A DNA stretch of 64,000 nucleotides, from the NCBI GenBank assembly GCA_958510825.1, contig OY294049.1, positions 29,912,774 to 29,976,773 on the forward strand, in the 5' to 3' direction. A program made the position numbers and the translations under genes. This DNA comes from Brachypterus glaber (lineage: Eukaryota; Arthropoda; Insecta; Coleoptera; Kateretidae). The notes below the pieces were generated by a model. That model was not told where the DNA came from and did not search any database. It saw only the letters and a list, made by a program, of their open reading frames with translations. Below, piece after piece: positions 54,713 through 63,259 of the stretch; positions within the stretch are counted from its first letter, which is position 1, and the number at the start of each line of letters is the position of its first letter.

Positions 54713-54935
54713 AAGTTTTAAATAAAAATACAGAGCTTTTCCCAATTTTTACAAAATTGATTTGGGAAAGCAATAGTAATCTTTATTACCGACTTCCGTA
54801 GGTTATCTGTATTATCGGCTGTCGTTGACCGTGAATTTAGTGAATTTTAAAAAACAACGGCTAATGGCGGTACAATAGTTTTCTATCTCTATCATTTGAC
54901 TTTCTCTTATAGTGTATTTCTTATATGCTTTTCAC

Positions 54936-55020
54936 TTTAATAGCTGAACTCACTTCGAGACGTTCCCGAATCACCGACTCTTTTGAAATTGCCGTTTTCA
55001 CCATTTTCTGCAGTGTGACG
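54936..55020 (-). pseudogene. gag: Gypsy element 3 gag fragment beyond the P-like insertion
   Basis: In frame with gag across the 8-bp duplication, reading ESVIRERLEVSSAIK. It meets the Copia remnant at about 55010-55020, and the N-terminal gag that should follow is missing. Confidence 0.65.
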
Positions 55021-55034
55021 GAGAAATTACCATA

Positions 55035-55048
55035 GGTTATGGGCCCAG
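55035..55048 (+). other. Copia-style primer-binding site
   Basis: GGTTATGGGCCCAG, complementary to an internal part of initiator Met-tRNA, the primer arrangement known for Drosophila copia. Confidence 0.8.
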
Positions 55049-55175
55049 GGCAAAGGTTAAAATAAGGAAAAACAGGAAAATTGAGTAGACGTTGGCGCGA
55101 AAACCCGGCTAGAACTGGTAAAAAGGAATTTTTACACGAAATATTTTACGGAATTTGTAAAATACAGTGGAAATA

Positions 55176-58100
55176 ATGGCGGATAAACAAGGACTTTTTT
55201 ACGTAAAACCATTTGATGGAACGAACTACGGAAATTGGGAGTTCAGGGTAAAAATGCTCTTGGAACAGCAAGGTGTACTGGAAGTTCTAAGCATGGAGGA
55301 ACCAGCGGCGGAATCAGAAGAACATGCTGCATATAGGAAACATGAAATTAAGGCAAGGACAATCGTTGTACAATGTTTATCAGACAATGTATTGGAAAGT
55401 ATTAAAACAAAAACAAATGCAAAGGAAATGATGGATAGTTTAAATAAAACCTACGCAAAAACCGGAATATCCACTCAAGTTTTTCTGCAAAAGAAATTAA
55501 GAAGTTTAAAATATAATGAACGTACTTCGTTAAATTGCTTTCTGACAGAGTTTGACCAAACCATTTGTGAATTAAAAGCTGCAGGAGGAAAAATTGAAGA
55601 CAGAGAAATTATATTACAGCTTCTCTCTGTTATGCCTGAGATATATCAGTCAGTGACAACAGCCATAGATATTATGTTTTGCCAAAATGAAAAAGAGGTA
55701 ACACTTGATTTTGTCAAAAATAAATTATTGATGGAAGAAGCCAGACAGAATAAAAATGAAAACACAAATTTACCAAATGTTGCATTTAGTGGTTACAGGA
55801 ACAGGGGTAACTGGAATAGAAATAGGGGTTATGGTGGAAATCATGGAAATAGTAGTGGAAGTTACGGCAATAATGGTGTAAATCAAAATAGAAGCGGAAA
55901 TTACGGAAGTAGTGGCGGAAATTTTAATAGAAGCGGAAATTACGAAAGTAGTGGCGGAAATTTTAATAGAAGTGGAAATAATGCACCTTTTCCATACAGG
56001 TGTCATTTATGTGACAAACCAGGTCATAAACGAGCAGATTGTCCACAAAACAGAGGTGGAGGTAATAGTAGTTTCAGAGGTGGAAATAGATTTGGTGCAC
56101 ATACAAGTATCAATGAGGAACAAAATGAGGAAATTTCATTTTTAACTTCTACTGAAGAAAATTTTGCCTACGTCACTGGTGACACTTTTAGTGTAAAATT
56201 TGTTGTAGACAGTGGTGCAACTAACCACTTGATTAGTTCACAATTAGATGATTATGTAAGAAATGGAAAAGATATTATTCGAACCATAAATGTTGCTAAA
56301 CAGGGACAAACAATAACTTCGAGAAAAGAAGGAGAATTAGAAATGAGAGATGAAAAAGGGAGACGAATAAAAATTAAAAATGTGTGGGTATGTGACAACT
56401 TATTTTGCAACTTATTATCAGTCCGAAAACTAGAAGAAAGTGGTTTACAAGTTAATTTTAAAGAAAATAAAGTTTTTATAATAAAAGATGGAAAAATAAT
56501 CTTAGAAGGAATGCTAAATGGAAATCTTTATGTGATAAATTTTCATATCTTTAAAGATGAAAGCTCTGTAGCAAATTTAGTTACTCAGGATCAAATTTTA
56601 TTACACAGAAAAATGGGTCATTCCTCGAAATACCCTATACCTGGAATTTGTGAAATATGTCTCAAAGGAAAACAAAGTAAATTACCATTTATAGACACAC
56701 CTGAAGAAAGAAAAGCTAAGCGTATTTTAGAAATTGTATCAACAGACGTGTGCGGCCCTATAAACCCAGTCACACATGACGGAAAAAATTACTTTGTGAC
56801 TTTTATCGATCATTTTTCGCATTTTTGTGTCTGCTATTTAATGAGCAATAAAAGTGAAGTTTTAGAACATTTTAAAAGTTATTGTAGTATGGTTGAAGCA
56901 AAGTTTGGAACAAAAATCGAAAAATTGCGTTGTGATAATGGTGGGGAATATGTTCCAAAAGAGATGAAAAAATTTTGTATGGAAAAAGGAATTAGAGTGC
57001 AGTATACAGTGAGTTATACCCCACAACAGAATGCTATCGCAGAAAGATTTAATCGTACCATTATGGAAAAATCAAGATGTTTAATTTTTGATTCAAATTT
57101 AGACAAAAAGTTTTGGGGGGAAGCAGTGAGGGCGTCAATATATTTAATAAATAGACTAGAAACTAGAGCATTAACAAATGGAAAAACACCAGCTGAAGTA
57201 TGGTATAGTGAAAAACCAAATTTAAATAAAATAAAACTTTTTGGATGTATAGCTTATAATTTGATACCTAAAGAATTGAGAAGAAAATTAGATCCGCACT
57301 GTGAGAAACTTATTATGATTGGTTATGCGGATAATGGTTATAGATTGTGGAATGAAAATAAAGGAAAAGTTATACATGCACGAAATGTAATATTTGATGA
57401 GAAAAATGAGAATAATAAATTAAAAATAGAAATAGAGAATACAGATGAGACAAAAGAAGATAATAAAAATGAAGAAAACAAAAAGGAAGAAATTAGAAAA
57501 CCCGAAAATAATGACAATAAAGTTATAGAAAATGAAAGTGAAGAAAATGATATAATGGATGAATCACAAAGACTAGGAGATAGAAGAGGAAATAGAAATA
57601 GACGAAAGCCAGCATATCTCGATGATTATGATTTAACAGATAACAGCAGTTTATTTACAGCTTTATCAACTGGAAACATCCCATCAGAACTACCGCAAAA
57701 TTATAGCGAGGCGGTTTCTTGTGATAGTGGATGGAGAAGAGCTGTGGAAGAAGAATTAAAATCATTAAAGGAGAGTGAGACGTGGGACTTGGTACCGCGA
57801 CCTGAAAATGAAGAAGTGATTGACTCAAAATGGGTGTTCAGTGAAAAATTAGTGGATGGAGACCTAGTGAAAAAGGCAAGATTAGTGGCTCGGGGATTTA
57901 AACAAAGTGTAGTGTCAGAAGAAGTTTATACTCCAGTTGCCAGAATGGTAACACTAAGACTACTGTTATCATTATACCTGGAAATGGATCTACAAATTCT
58001 TCAACTAGATGTGAAGTGCGCATTCCTTAATGGAATATTAGAACAGCCAGTTTATATGGAGCTGCCTGAAGGATTGAATGTGGTAAGCTCAAATTCAAAT

Positions 58101-59210
58101 TTAGTATGTAGACTTAAAAAGGCACTATATGGATTAAAAAATGCCTCAAAGTGCTGGAACTCTCTTTTAAATGAGACTTTATTATCTATGAACTTTAAAA
58201 GATCTAAAAAGGACCCGTGTCTTTATTTTTCTGAAAATACTTACCTTTTAATATACGTAGATGACATTATTATTTTTTCAAAGTCAGTGAATAATTTAAA
58301 TTTTATTAAAGAAAACTTAAGTAGTTTATTTAAAGTAAAAGAGTTTAAAAATAAAAACATTATATTCTTAGGGTTGGAAATTGAGAAAATTAATGGAAAC
58401 CTAAACATTTCACAAAAGTCTTTAATTAATAAAGTTTTACAAAAGTTTAATATGCATGATTGTAAAACATCGGATATACCAATGGAGCCTAAGTTAAGAT
58501 TAAGTATTGATGAGTCTGAATATAATAATAAAAATATTCCTTATAAAGAATTAATTGGATGTCTTATGTACATTATGTTAGGTTCTAGACCAGACTTATG
58601 TTTTTCAATCACTTACTTTTCTCAGTTTCAAAATAAATTTAACATTGAACATTGGAATTATCTCAAAAATATTTTAAGATATTTAAAAGAAACCGAAAAT
58701 TACGGCATACAATTTGTTAAAAATGATAACTCTAATATTAAAATAAATGGCTTTGTAGATTCTGATTTTGCAAACGATATTTTAGATAGAAAAAGTATTT
58801 CAGGATTTGTACTGAAATTAAACAAAAATGTTATACAGTGGAAAAGCAAAAAGCAGAATATTGTCGCACTGTCCAGCGCAGAAGCGGAATATTTGGCTTT
58901 ATCTTACTGTGTTAGCGAAAGTCTTTTTGTATCACATATATTAGATGAAATTTCTGATTATGATGTTTACCCTATTAATATTTTTGAAGACAACCAGTCT
59001 TGTATTAAAATGGCAAGTACGCCAGAAACAAAGAGAAGTAAACATATTGATATTAAACATCATTTCTTAAGAGATTGTATTAATGACAAAAGGATTTTAT
59101 TACATTATGTATCAACAAATAAGCAACAAGCTGATATATTTACAAAATCGCTTGCAAGTAAAAAGTTTAAATATTTTAGAGATTGTTTGAATGTTATTCA
59201 AATTATTTAA
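55176..59210 (+). CDS. Copia gag-pol polyprotein, intact
   Basis: An open frame of 1344 codons. I choose the ATG at 55176 (MADKQGLFYV); the frame is open three codons earlier from a GTG. Order: gag with FDGTNYGNWEFRVKMLL; a Gly/Asn/Ser-rich repeat (NYGSSGGNFNRSG units); zinc knuckle CHLCDKPGHKRADC near 275; protease VDSGATNHLI near 345; a pre-integrase zinc region (HRKMGHSS ... CEICLKGK); integrase D,D,E near 523, 587 and 621; RT with YVDDI near 1027; RNase H with SSAEAEY near 1233. PR-IN-RT-RH order defines Ty1/Copia. No stop or frameshift is seen, suggesting recent activity, yet loss of the 5' LTR removes the promoter. Confidence 0.95.
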   Translation: MADKQGLFYVKPFDGTNYGNWEFRVKMLLEQQGVLEVLSMEEPAAESEEHAAYRKHEIKARTIVVQCLSDNVLESIKTKTNAKEMMDSLNKTYAKTGISTQVFLQKKLRSLKYNERTSLNCFLTEFDQTICELKAAGGKIEDREIILQLLSVMPEIYQSVTTAIDIMFCQNEKEVTLDFVKNKLLMEEARQNKNENTNLPNVAFSGYRNRGNWNRNRGYGGNHGNSSGSYGNNGVNQNRSGNYGSSGGNFNRSGNYESSGGNFNRSGNNAPFPYRCHLCDKPGHKRADCPQNRGGGNSSFRGGNRFGAHTSINEEQNEEISFLTSTEENFAYVTGDTFSVKFVVDSGATNHLISSQLDDYVRNGKDIIRTINVAKQGQTITSRKEGELEMRDEKGRRIKIKNVWVCDNLFCNLLSVRKLEESGLQVNFKENKVFIIKDGKIILEGMLNGNLYVINFHIFKDESSVANLVTQDQILLHRKMGHSSKYPIPGICEICLKGKQSKLPFIDTPEERKAKRILEIVSTDVCGPINPVTHDGKNYFVTFIDHFSHFCVCYLMSNKSEVLEHFKSYCSMVEAKFGTKIEKLRCDNGGEYVPKEMKKFCMEKGIRVQYTVSYTPQQNAIAERFNRTIMEKSRCLIFDSNLDKKFWGEAVRASIYLINRLETRALTNGKTPAEVWYSEKPNLNKIKLFGCIAYNLIPKELRRKLDPHCEKLIMIGYADNGYRLWNENKGKVIHARNVIFDEKNENNKLKIEIENTDETKEDNKNEENKKEEIRKPENNDNKVIENESEENDIMDESQRLGDRRGNRNRRKPAYLDDYDLTDNSSLFTALSTGNIPSELPQNYSEAVSCDSGWRRAVEEELKSLKESETWDLVPRPENEEVIDSKWVFSEKLVDGDLVKKARLVARGFKQSVVSEEVYTPVARMVTLRLLLSLYLEMDLQILQLDVKCAFLNGILEQPVYMELPEGLNVVSSNSNLVCRLKKALYGLKNASKCWNSLLNETLLSMNFKRSKKDPCLYFSENTYLLIYVDDIIIFSKSVNNLNFIKENLSSLFKVKEFKNKNIIFLGLEIEKINGNLNISQKSLINKVLQKFNMHDCKTSDIPMEPKLRLSIDESEYNNKNIPYKELIGCLMYIMLGSRPDLCFSITYFSQFQNKFNIEHWNYLKNILRYLKETENYGIQFVKNDNSNIKINGFVDSDFANDILDRKSISGFVLKLNKNVIQWKSKKQNIVALSSAEAEYLALSYCVSESLFVSHILDEISDYDVYPINIFEDNQSCIKMASTPETKRSKHIDIKHHFLRDCINDKRILLHYVSTNKQQADIFTKSLASKKFKYFRDCLNVIQII

Positions 59211-59264
59211 AGTTAAATTTAGTGTTATTAAAGTTTTTGTTTTTGTGGGTTCTACAATTCTTTG

Positions 59265-59280
59265 AAATGGGGGAGAGTAT
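59265..59280 (+). other. Copia polypurine tract
   Basis: AAATGGGGGAGAGTAT directly before the 3' LTR. Confidence 0.75.
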
Positions 59281-59502
59281 TGATTATGTAACCTTTATTA
59301 CATTTCAAAGTTGTTAGTTACTTTTAGTTGTTAAGGTTTTTACTTACTTACCTGATTAAAAAGGTTGGTAGTACTGAAAATTGTAAAATGGTGGAATGTT
59401 GTTAGTATTTTTTATTGTTTAAGTAAAATATGAATATTGGGTAGAATAAACGAGTTCAAGTTTTGCCTTTATTTCGTGTGACCTATAGGAGAAATTACCA
59501 TA
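59281..59502 (+). repeat. Copia 3' LTR
   Basis: About 222 bp, beginning TGATTATGTAACC and ending ATTACCATA; the exact end is ambiguous by two bases. Confidence 0.75.
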
Positions 59503-59539
59503 CTCCCGAGGTTCTTAATTAAACTTTCTCGTCGCCATT

Positions 59540-59668
59540 ATATTATATATGTGGATAGATAATTAAACTCCTGAATTATTATTAATTAAGGCATTTATTC
59601 TAACGTACAATGACTGGTTGATAATCCACTCTGTGTGTCTTGCGTACGGCAAGGTTGCTAATGTGCGG
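59540..59668 (-). repeat. Truncated 5' LTR of Gypsy element 3
   Basis: Matches the left LTR over about 129 bp, then stops about 62 bp short and meets the GCAC of the outer element. On the minus strand TGGCGACGAGAAAGTTT immediately inside it is the probable primer site. Confidence 0.75.
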
Positions 59669-59936
59669 GTGCACAATATTACTATATTTTAGTTTTAGGA
59701 GTAAAATGTAATTTTTCGGCTTTTTGCTGCCGGCAAGCCCGCCGGAGTAAGTTTATATTATTTTCTTCATTTTACCTATATTTGTTTTCAAATGCTTAAA
59801 ATGCTTAAAATTACTTTTTTAATTTAATAAAAGCATTGAGCCTGGTATATTTGTCTTATATTTTCTTCTAAATGCGGTGTAAATGCCGCGGCGCGTCCGC
59901 TAGTAATTCTAAAAAGCGCGCCCGCCCGTGGGTTAA

Positions 59937-60462
59937 GGGAAGTAACTGTATTTTACCAGTTGAGGATTATTTTGGACATTGAGACGAAGTCGAGATCTCT
60001 AATTCTATCCGGGATGCTTATTACTTTTATTGCATGATCCAAAAAAATAATAATAAGATTTATAAAAGAAAAATTTAATCTCGAATTTAATCGTAAAAAT
60101 TAAGTCGGTAACTTTGATAAAATTCAACCCTAACAATGGATTGTTATGTTATAATAAACAATTCTAAATTGTTAATAAACAATTCTAAATTGTTGAGTTT
60201 ATTTGATGTTTGTTTTGTGTGACGATATCTAAAATAAACATTTTTTGTGAAAGATTCATCAAGATGATGATCCGAGACCGCAAATATTATTTATATAAAC
60301 AATAATTATACATAAGACTTTGCAGAAGTTGATCATGTTTTAACTTGTTTTAAAACCTTTAATTGACCAAGTACTTTTTTATTTTTTCGAGACAATTTTT
60401 GGGGGTTTAAAATAGCGTTCAAAATGGGAATTTTTGTCAAAATTTCTTTAATATATCTGAAA
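59937..60462. other. AT-rich spacer, no gene seen
   Basis: A short tandem duplication (AACAATTCTAAATTGTT at 60156-60192) is the only visible structure. Confidence 0.45.
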
Positions 60463-61215
60463 CGCAAAAGCGTTTGAAAACTTTTATATTTTAGACGAAC
60501 TGAATAGTGGAAACGGTCTACATACTTTTTGTTACACTTCCTTTGCCTTTCCTCATCTCTAGCAACTCCAGAACACTTCTGTGCATTCGTATGTATTATT
60601 AAACACGATTGCGCATAAATATGTTTCACCAATCTTTACTGCGCATGTTATATTTGTATATCTTTGCCAGAACACTTGCGTATTCGTATGTATTATTAAA
60701 CACTTTTGCGCATAGATATGTTTTACCAATCACTACTGCGCATGATATATTTGTATATCTTTGGCAAAACACTTTTACGTATTTGTATGTATTATTAAAC
60801 ACTTTTGCGCATATATATGTTTTACCAATCCCTACTGCGCATGATATATTTGTATATCTTTGGCAAAACACTTTTACGTATTCGTATGTATTATTAAACA
60901 CGTTTGCGCATAAATATGTTCCACCAATCTTTACTGCGCATGATATATTTGTATATCTTTGCCAGAACACTTTTGCTTATTCGTATGTATTATTAAACAC
61001 TTTTGAGCATAGATATGTTTTACCAATCCCTACTGCGCATGATATATTTGTATATCTTTGGCAAAACACTTTTACGTATTCGTATGTATTATTAAACATT
61101 TTTGCGCATAAATATGTTCCACCAATCCTTACTGCGCATGACATATTTGTATATGTTTGCCAGAACACTTTTAAGCATTTGTATATATAAATAAACTCTT
61201 CTGCGCATACTTACG
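60463..61215. repeat. 99-bp satellite array 1 with its leader
   Basis: Leader 60463-60580 (AACGCAAAAGCGTTTGAAAAC start) followed by about six 99-bp units. Units share TATTATTAAACAC, TTGCGCATA, ACCAATC, ACTGCGCATGATATATTTG and CTTTGCCAGAACAC. Because 99 is divisible by three, long frames appear on both strands (60609-61190 plus, several minus); they are by-products, not genes. Confidence 0.85.
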
Positions 61216-61751
61216 TTTGTCTAAGCAGTACTGCGCATCGTAACTGGTGACCGACAATTTTTTTTGCTTGAAATGGACATAAATCATTATTAAAATTTGC
61301 AAAATACAAGGCTTTGCCTATAAACTAATAAAAAGACTTCACAGTGGCGTGTATTTTGTTATTTTGCTAATATCTCCAGAAGTATTGGTGCTACGAAAAA
61401 AATGGTTTTTACCTTTTTTATGGTAAATTTTATTACCTTTCTATACATGCCAAAATTATAATATAAATTTTTTTAAAAAAATACCAAAAATTAACTTTTT
61501 CCCTTCTCCCCTACCCACATACCCCAATTTCAATCCCCGCCGAGATATTCACTACGCAAATATACCCTCCAAATTTCAAATCGCTACGATTTGTCTTTCC
61601 CGAGTTATCGTGTTCACAGACCGACAGACAGACAGACAGACATTTTTTTAACATGGTCTCAAAAGTCTTAAAAACTTCGAAAACGTCGAGAAATGTGAAA
61701 AAATCGAAAAAAAAAATTTGAAAAAAAAAAATATAAAAGTAATAAAAGTAA
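61216..61751. repeat. Dispersed repeat with (GACA)n
   Basis: Contains a (GACA)n run at 61620-61640 preceded by TTTGTCTTTCCCGAGTTATC and TCAAATCGCTACGATT blocks; this looks like a widespread arthropod repeat. No gene. Confidence 0.45.
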
Positions 61752-62810
61752 ATATCCGAAACGCAAAACCGTTTGAAAACTTTTATATTTTAGACGAACA
61801 GAATAGTGGAAATGGACTACACACTTTTTGTCACACTGCCTTTGCCTTTCCTCATCTCTAGCAATTCCAGAACACTTCTGTGCATTCGTATGTATTATTA
61901 AACACGTTTGCGCATAAATATGTTCCACCAATCTTTACTGCGCATGATATATTTGTATATCTTTGCCAGAACATTTATGAATATTCGTAGGTATTATTAA
62001 ACACTTTTGCGCATAAATATGTTCCACCAATCCCTACTGCGCATGATATATTTGTATATCTTTGGAAAAATACTTTTGGGTATTCGTATGTATTATTAAA
62101 CACGTTTGCGCATAAATATGTTCCACCAATCTTTACTGCGCATGATATATTTGTATATCTTAGCCACAACATTTTTGCTTATTCGTATGTATTATTAAAC
62201 ACTTTTGCGCATAAATATGTTCCACCAATCCTTACTGCGCATGACATATTTGTATATGTTTGCCAGAACACTTTTAAGCATTCGTATATATTAATAAACT
62301 CTTCTGCGCATACTTACGTATGTTCCACCAATCTTTACTGCGGATTGTATATATTTGCCAGAACATTTATGAATATTCGTAGGTATTATTAAACACTTTT
62401 GCGCATAAATATGTTCCACCAATCCCTACTGCGCATGATATATTTGTATATCTTTGGAAAAACACTTTTGGGTATTCGTATGTATTATTAAACACGTTTG
62501 CGCATAAATATGTTCCACCAATCTTTACTGCGCATGATATATTTGTATATCTTTGCCAGAACATTTATGAATATTCGTAGGTATTATTAAACACTTTTGC
62601 GCATAAATATGTTCCACCAATCCCTACTGCGCATGATATATTTGTATATCTTTGGAAAAACACTTTTGGGTATTCGTATGTATTATTAAACACGTTTGCG
62701 CATAAATATGTTCCACCAATCTTTACTGCGCATGATATATTTGTATATCTTTGCCACAACATTTTTGCTTATTCGTTTGGACTTTTTAAACACTTGCGCA
62801 TAAATATCAG
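61752..62810. repeat. 99-bp satellite array 2, 198-bp higher-order
   Basis: The leader 61752-61893 matches that of array 1. Units alternate in type so that 198-bp pairs repeat nearly exactly (61975-62172, 62367-62564, 62565-62762). Confidence 0.85.
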
Positions 62811-63259
62811 GGCTCCCATTTGTCCTTAAATCCTTAAAAATCCTTAAATTGGGTAATTTGTCCTTGAAAAAAGCAATTTGTCCTTAAAATCCTTAAAAAT
62901 CCTTAAATCTGGCCCTTGGTTGAAGTCTTGTCAAGACTGGAAACTTGATAAATAAAATAACATAAATCGTTAAGAGAATATTTTTTGTATAGCAAATCGA
63001 CATCTAGTGTTTTTCTTGTAAACTATCACTATAAAGTTAGACAGCTGTTGCTACTAGATGTCTCTTTTCGCATGCGCACGCAAAGTGTATTCATTCCTTC
63101 GAGTGTATGTTGGTTGGGGGCCTTTGTTGTTCTTGTGGTGTGGGTTGGGCTTGTGGTGTAGTTTTTTTTAAAACACGAACGTTGACGAAAACAGACAACA
63201 AAAAAAAACGGATTCTACAGAACTTTTTTTTATTTATTTTTTTTTTTTTTAATCTTATA
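62811..63259. other. Short TCCTTAAA repeats and spacer
   Basis: TTGTCCTTAAATCCTTAAAA-type motifs recur at 62818-62912. The remainder has T runs and no gene. Confidence 0.5.

Larger units (their letters stand above)
53713..54927 (+). mobile_element. Non-autonomous P-like element
   Basis: Perfect 34-bp TIRs beginning CATATAAGAAATACACTATA (53713-53746, 54894-54927) and an exact 8-bp duplication CTTTTCAC (53705-53712, 54928-54935). CA-starting ends, about 31-34-bp TIRs and 8-bp duplications define P elements. A THAP start is present inside. At 1215 bp it lacks the rest of the transposase. Confidence 0.9.
55020..59502 (+). mobile_element. Copia retrotransposon lacking its 5' LTR
   Basis: Full gag-pol frame, polypurine tract and 3' LTR. 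At the 5' side only about 15-25 bp of LTR end (GGAGAAATTACCATA) remains before the primer site. The same string ends the 3' LTR at 59502. It lies opposite in orientation to the Gypsy host. Confidence 0.9.
49698..59670 (-). mobile_element. Mag-type Gypsy retrotransposon (element 3), itself invaded
   Basis: Short 191-bp LTRs, pol and part of gag on the minus strand. A 4-bp GCAC lies at 49694-49697 and 59671-59674. The element contains a hairpin insert (53018-53241), a P-like element (53713-54927) and a Copia element (about 55020-59502). The gag N-terminal half is missing and the right LTR is cut short. Confidence 0.85.
49344..59932. mobile_element. piggyBac-like element interrupted by a Gypsy element
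   Basis: TTAA flanks CCCAC-type ends at 49340-49343 and 59933-59936. The subterminal blocks match in inverse: GCCGGCGGCAAAAAGCCGCA on the left, and GGCTTTTTGCTGCCGGC on the right, each adjoining ACTAAAATATAGT. The left arm is 354 bp and the right about 262 bp once the Gypsy insertion is removed. TTAA targets with CCC ends point to piggyBac, but no transposase is present. Confidence 0.55.

Noticed and set aside
55770..56145. Overlapping frames inside the Copia Gly-rich region
   Set aside because: Shadows of the repetitive gag coding sequence.
60609..61190. 193-codon frame in the satellite
   Set aside because: Its 33-residue periodicity comes from the 99-bp repeat, and minus-strand frames are equally open.
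60580..62810. CRISPR-like direct repeats
   Set aside because: Units are contiguous 99-bp satellite monomers without distinct spacers, in insect DNA.
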